Origin: Bacteroidetes bacterium SW_11_45_7
Lineage (GTDB): Bacteria > Bacteroidota > Bacteroidia > Chitinophagales > SW-11-45-7
Length of the DNA: 8,656 nt
Direction: 5' to 3'
Assembly (NCBI GenBank): GCA_003022985.1
Contig: PXTV01000023.1
Location: 1 to 8,656, forward strand
The notes under the pieces were generated by a model. The model was given only the letters and a program-made list of their open reading frames with translations, was not told where the DNA came from and ran no database searches. Positions within the stretch are counted from its first letter, which is position 1. Each line of letters starts with the position of its first letter. Positions 7,001 to 8,656 of the stretch are shown in pieces. The position numbers and the translations under genes are program-made.

Positions 7001-7252
7001 TATCGAATCGAGATAATACTGCTTTTGGGAACGGATACGCTGGTTGACCGAATCCATAAATCTTGCCCGTTCTAAGCCGCTTTGAGGGGCCATCTTCGCA
7101 ATGTTGGCATCAGTATCTTGTAAAACTTGCTGTTTAGCAAATTCCTGAGCTCTACTTTCCGTCCTATAGCTGACGAAGGTGAACAACAACTGATAGATGC
7201 ATACCAATATCAGAGCAACCGCGAAAAACTTGACCAGCGCTTTACCTTGCAT
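4058..7252 (-). CDS. secDF: Fused protein translocase subunit SecDF
   Basis: A 1064-residue inner-membrane RND-type component of the Sec system that uses the proton gradient to pull preproteins out of SecYEG; the SecD-SecF fusion is typical of Bacteroidota. The start MQGKALVKFFAVALILVCIY (TM1) is the family's usual N-terminus. SecD half: GLDLQGG at 110-116; a P1 periplasmic domain with IDRFGVTQPNIY and RIIVELPGV (about 221-247); a TM bundle from about 565, including AVDANVIIFERIREE (629-643) with the functionally important Asp630. SecF half: TM from about 746, GVDFQGG at 771-777, and SINDTVVVFDRIREYL (951-966) with Asp954 as counterpart. All key motifs are intact. Residues about 294-375 of P1 are an acidic, Asp-Thr-rich low-complexity insert with only two basic residues. 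The C-terminal tail is hydrophilic and Lys/Glu/Gln-rich. Apparently monocistronic with its own promoter. The 1000-plus-residue length suits the fused family. Confidence 0.97.
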   Translation of the reverse strand: MQGKALVKFFAVALILVCIYQLLFTFVSYRTESRAQEFAKQQVLQDTDANIAKMAPQSGLERARFMDSVNQRIRSQKQYYLDSIGGETVLDLGLVDYSYNDAVTRKLNLGLDLQGGMSVVLQVSMKETLIALSDDNQDEDFRQALELAEERQKQSQEDFVTLFGQAFEEVAPQKDLAKIYATPQNQDQIDFEASNQEVISFLRDKTDGAVQRTYNIIKTRIDRFGVTQPNIYLQEGANRIIVELPGVDNPDRIRNLLESTAELNFWETYQNRQFVSYLNQANNKLAEIQQAKGDTAAPDDTAATGSDIEEEFFGDNQKEQDTVRESTADTAPSDTTDEGIALSDEEGDTASEEEEPDLLGDEQDTAGQDEMTEAEVRQQNPLFYVLNPATYQNQETGQQEYAPGPIIGYSLARNMDKVERYLNMDKIRAVFPKDVVFLWGANSVREDREVYALYAIKQPPNADAPLSGDVIESASQDFGRNGSPMVTMEMNNEGARKWEQLTGENIDENIAIVLDERVYSAPTVQAKISGGRSQITGNFEVEEAQLVANILEAGALPLGEESIQAGLTSLIFGLILVLAFMILYYSSAGIISDLMLLLNLFFILGVLASFGASLTLPGMAGIVLTIGMAVDANVIIFERIREELNRDKGMRLAIVDGYTNSYSAIIDANLTTLITGVILLFFGLGPVQGFATVLVIGIFSSIFSAVLISRLIVDWWLSKDRKLSFFNQYTRNILRNTNFSFIDKRKITYAISGLVIALGIISMATKGFELGVDFQGGRTYVVRFNQPVNAVKVGEELTNNFGGSRPEVKTFGANNQVKITTSHMIGSDNEEADSVVNDQLYKGVKRFYKGDITKENFLNNYRMSSMKVGPTIADDITTGAFWATVFALLGIFLYILVRFRKWQFSIGAILAVVHDSLILLAVFSIFSGILPFSMQIDQAFIAALLTIIGYSINDTVVVFDRIREYLGIHQTTDLKTTINMAINGTLSRTFITSATTLLVVLILTFFGGEMIRGFSFALLIGILSGTYSSVFIATPVMVDLLGGKRPDKPAEEQVKAKQTQETKA

Positions 7253-7256
7253 ATTC

Positions 7257-7298
7257 TATAACGATTGGATTTGAAATGAAGGGGCAAATATAACGATT
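7257..7298 (-). repeat. 10-bp direct repeats in the secDF promoter-leader
   Basis: TATAACGATT occurs exactly at 7257-7266 and again at 7289-7298 (plus-strand reading; AATCGTTATA on the coding strand), an offset of 32 bases or about three helical turns. The second copy overlaps the -7 box and the first lies just upstream of the start codon. A 7-of-10 relative occurs at 7311-7320, another 22 bases away. Possible regulator sites; the function is inferred from spacing only. Confidence 0.35.
7285..7292 (-). promoter_or_regulatory. Candidate -7 element of the secDF promoter
   Basis: On the minus strand these bases read TATATTTG, a perfect TAnnTTTG box, ending 32 bases before the secDF ATG. No clear TTTG/TTG is present at the normal upstream distance, so the -33 element is weak or absent. 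This fits a short leader for secDF. Confidence 0.55.
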
Positions 7299-7429
7299 AT
7301 TTCACCGAATAATAACGGCTTTGAACTTACACGACTACTGTCAGCAAAGGGGAACGGGAATAAAGGAAAGAGTACCAGTAAGTGAATCCGAGGAATAAGC
7401 TTTACTCAGAATGATGGCGGAAATTGTGA

Positions 7430-8656
7430 TTACCGCACAACTCGTACTTTGCGTGTCATAGTCCGGCCGGCATGTTGAAGCTGGACAATGAACATGCCGC
7501 TGGATGTAACAGGAACTTGCAATTTACCTTCTTCTTGCTCAAGCCTCTTTCTATGAAGAATCTTACCGTAAACATCGCTTACGATAAGCGATGGATCATC
7601 TTGTAAAGAAACTGCTGGAACGCTGTAATAAACGCCAATCTGGTTTCTCCTATTTCCCGTATATGTGAAAAACTCAGTGTTTGTGTTTTGGCTAATGGCG
7701 TTTGGAGTTGACGTGGTTTGGCAATCTAGGCTTTCATCAAGGGTAGTAACTTGACCTTTTTGAAGATTAACATCAGACAAAATCTTTGTATCACAATTGT
7801 TCTTGTACAATCGAACGTAATAATCACCGGCTTTTGATGTACCGGTTTTATAATTTCCTGATAAATCCGTATTTGCTTGCTGATCTGTTCCCATAATTTC
7901 AACCCGCACATTATTGAGAGGAAGGCCATTGGAACCCGTTATTTTACCTTCCAAATAACAAGCACGCTCGTAATTAGGTGTTAATACAAAAAGACCTTGT
8001 CCAATGTCTGAAGCAAGTATATTCCCGGAAGGAAGATAGGGATAGCCCCCCCAACACCCCGAAAACCCTTGGCCTGAGAGCGGAGAGGTATCGAAATAAC
8101 CGGTTTCAACAAGGTTTTGAGGACGGTTTGCATCAACAATACGCAAGCCATCTTTATAATAAGATGCCACCAAATAATCATTTTTCACAAGTACATTGTG
8201 GGGAATCGAGTTACTTCCGGGATTTGCCTGATAGCGGTCTAATTCTGATATATTGTTGAGGTCTTGCACATCATATGCAGCAATGTATGCGCTGGAACGC
8301 TCATCTGTTGTAAAAAGCGTATTCCCGTTACCGGAGAGCCATGTGTTATGAGTGAATCGATTCGGGGTGGGCTGCGATGTAATGAATTGCGGATTGGCTC
8401 TGTTTGTCACATCCACTACGCCAAATTCACCCTTGTAGATTTCGCCAGTCCACATAGTATCGTTTTTGACGAAGAGGTCATGGACGTAATTCCGGGAATA
8501 GACGCCTACCACAGGCGGCTCCAATAAATTTTGTTGCAAATCCAGAATGACAGTGCCACCCGTTTGAGGAGCAGGTTGGGTGGAGTCTACTTGAGGAGGG
8601 CTATGTGCTGCAAGATAAGCATAACCGTTTTCATCGATAAAAATGTTATGAGCAGA
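7430..8656 (-). CDS. Choice-of-anchor B (LVIVD-type) secreted protein with T9SS sorting tail, C-terminal part (5' end outside window)
   Basis: The minus-strand frame is open to the window edge, so the N-terminus is missing; 408 C-terminal residues are visible. They begin SAHNIFIDENGYAYLAA, part of a beta-propeller of the LVIVD / choice-of-anchor B type. Four blades start with a His motif: AHN (His3), VHD (His59), THN (His103) and PHN (His153), spaced 44-56 residues; strands such as GEFGVVDV and DGLRIVDA are the LVIVD-like signatures. A carboxypeptidase-regulatory-like beta-sandwich follows at about 234-312 (YLEGKITGSNGLPLNNVRVE ... LSGNYKTG). A Ser/Thr/Asn-rich linker leads to a C-terminal module of about 70 residues (IVSDVYGKILHRKRL ... 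SSGMFIVQLQHAGRTMTRKVRVV), a type A T9SS sorting domain. By family knowledge such proteins cross the outer membrane through the type IX system and are released or attached to the surface. The ligand is unknown. The stop lies 177 bases upstream of secDF on the same strand. Confidence 0.85.
   Translation of the reverse strand, partial: SAHNIFIDENGYAYLAAHSPPQVDSTQPAPQTGGTVILDLQQNLLEPPVVGVYSRNYVHDLFVKNDTMWTGEIYKGEFGVVDVTNRANPQFITSQPTPNRFTHNTWLSGNGNTLFTTDERSSAYIAAYDVQDLNNISELDRYQANPGSNSIPHNVLVKNDYLVASYYKDGLRIVDANRPQNLVETGYFDTSPLSGQGFSGCWGGYPYLPSGNILASDIGQGLFVLTPNYERACYLEGKITGSNGLPLNNVRVEIMGTDQQANTDLSGNYKTGTSKAGDYYVRLYKNNCDTKILSDVNLQKGQVTTLDESLDCQTTSTPNAISQNTNTEFFTYTGNRRNQIGVYYSVPAVSLQDDPSLIVSDVYGKILHRKRLEQEEGKLQVPVTSSGMFIVQLQHAGRTMTRKVRVVR

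Noticed and set aside
1..8656. CRISPR array, insertion sequence, phage or defence genes
   Set aside because: No spaced identical repeats, terminal inverted repeats, transposase/integrase or defence-family motifs were seen on either strand.

Overview
The window looks like chromosomal DNA from a member of the Bacteroidota. Four independent signs agree: SecD and SecF are fused into one polypeptide, a DUF2480 protein is present (as far as I know a Bacteroidota-centred family), the last gene ends in a type IX secretion (T9SS) sorting tail, and good matches to the Bacteroidota sigma-factor box TAnnTTTG lie upstream of genes. The order or genus cannot be fixed from sequence reading alone. The content is mostly envelope biogenesis and housekeeping, not an obvious mobile or defence island: I see no transposase, integrase, CRISPR array or phage gene.

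Layout, left to right. Bases 2-835 (+) hold the C-terminal part of a PpiD/SurA-type peptidyl-prolyl isomerase cut by the window edge. A 228-base gap follows with a candidate promoter and an unusual cluster of three dyad-symmetric elements. Next comes a two-gene operon (+): a DUF2480 protein (1064-1609) and a membrane-anchored MltD-like lytic transglycosylase (1606-2577), joined by an ATGA stop/start overlap. A tRNA-Phe(GAA) gene with its own promoter lies at 2680-2753. A YwqK-like lipoprotein built of 24-residue MORN-variant repeats (2987-3715, +) has no possible ATG start. After an apparently gene-free stretch (3716-4057) the strand switches: the long secDF gene (4058-7252, -) and, upstream of it, the C-terminal part of a secreted choice-of-anchor B (LVIVD-type) protein with a carboxypeptidase-regulatory-like domain and a T9SS tail (7430 to the window edge, -).

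How the genes fit together: PpiD (chaperone at the exit of Sec), SecDF (proton-driven export), the lytic transglycosylase (peptidoglycan remodelling), the lipoprotein and the T9SS cargo all act on or pass through the envelope, but only DUF2480 and the transglycosylase are visibly in one operon. The strongest new observations are that DUF2480 is an internal tandem duplication with an exact 60-residue offset, that its operon leader carries several operator-like palindromes, and that the secDF promoter overlaps one copy of an exact 10-bp direct repeat. No complete undescribed system is visible; the DUF2480/transglycosylase pair is the best candidate for uncharacterised biology.
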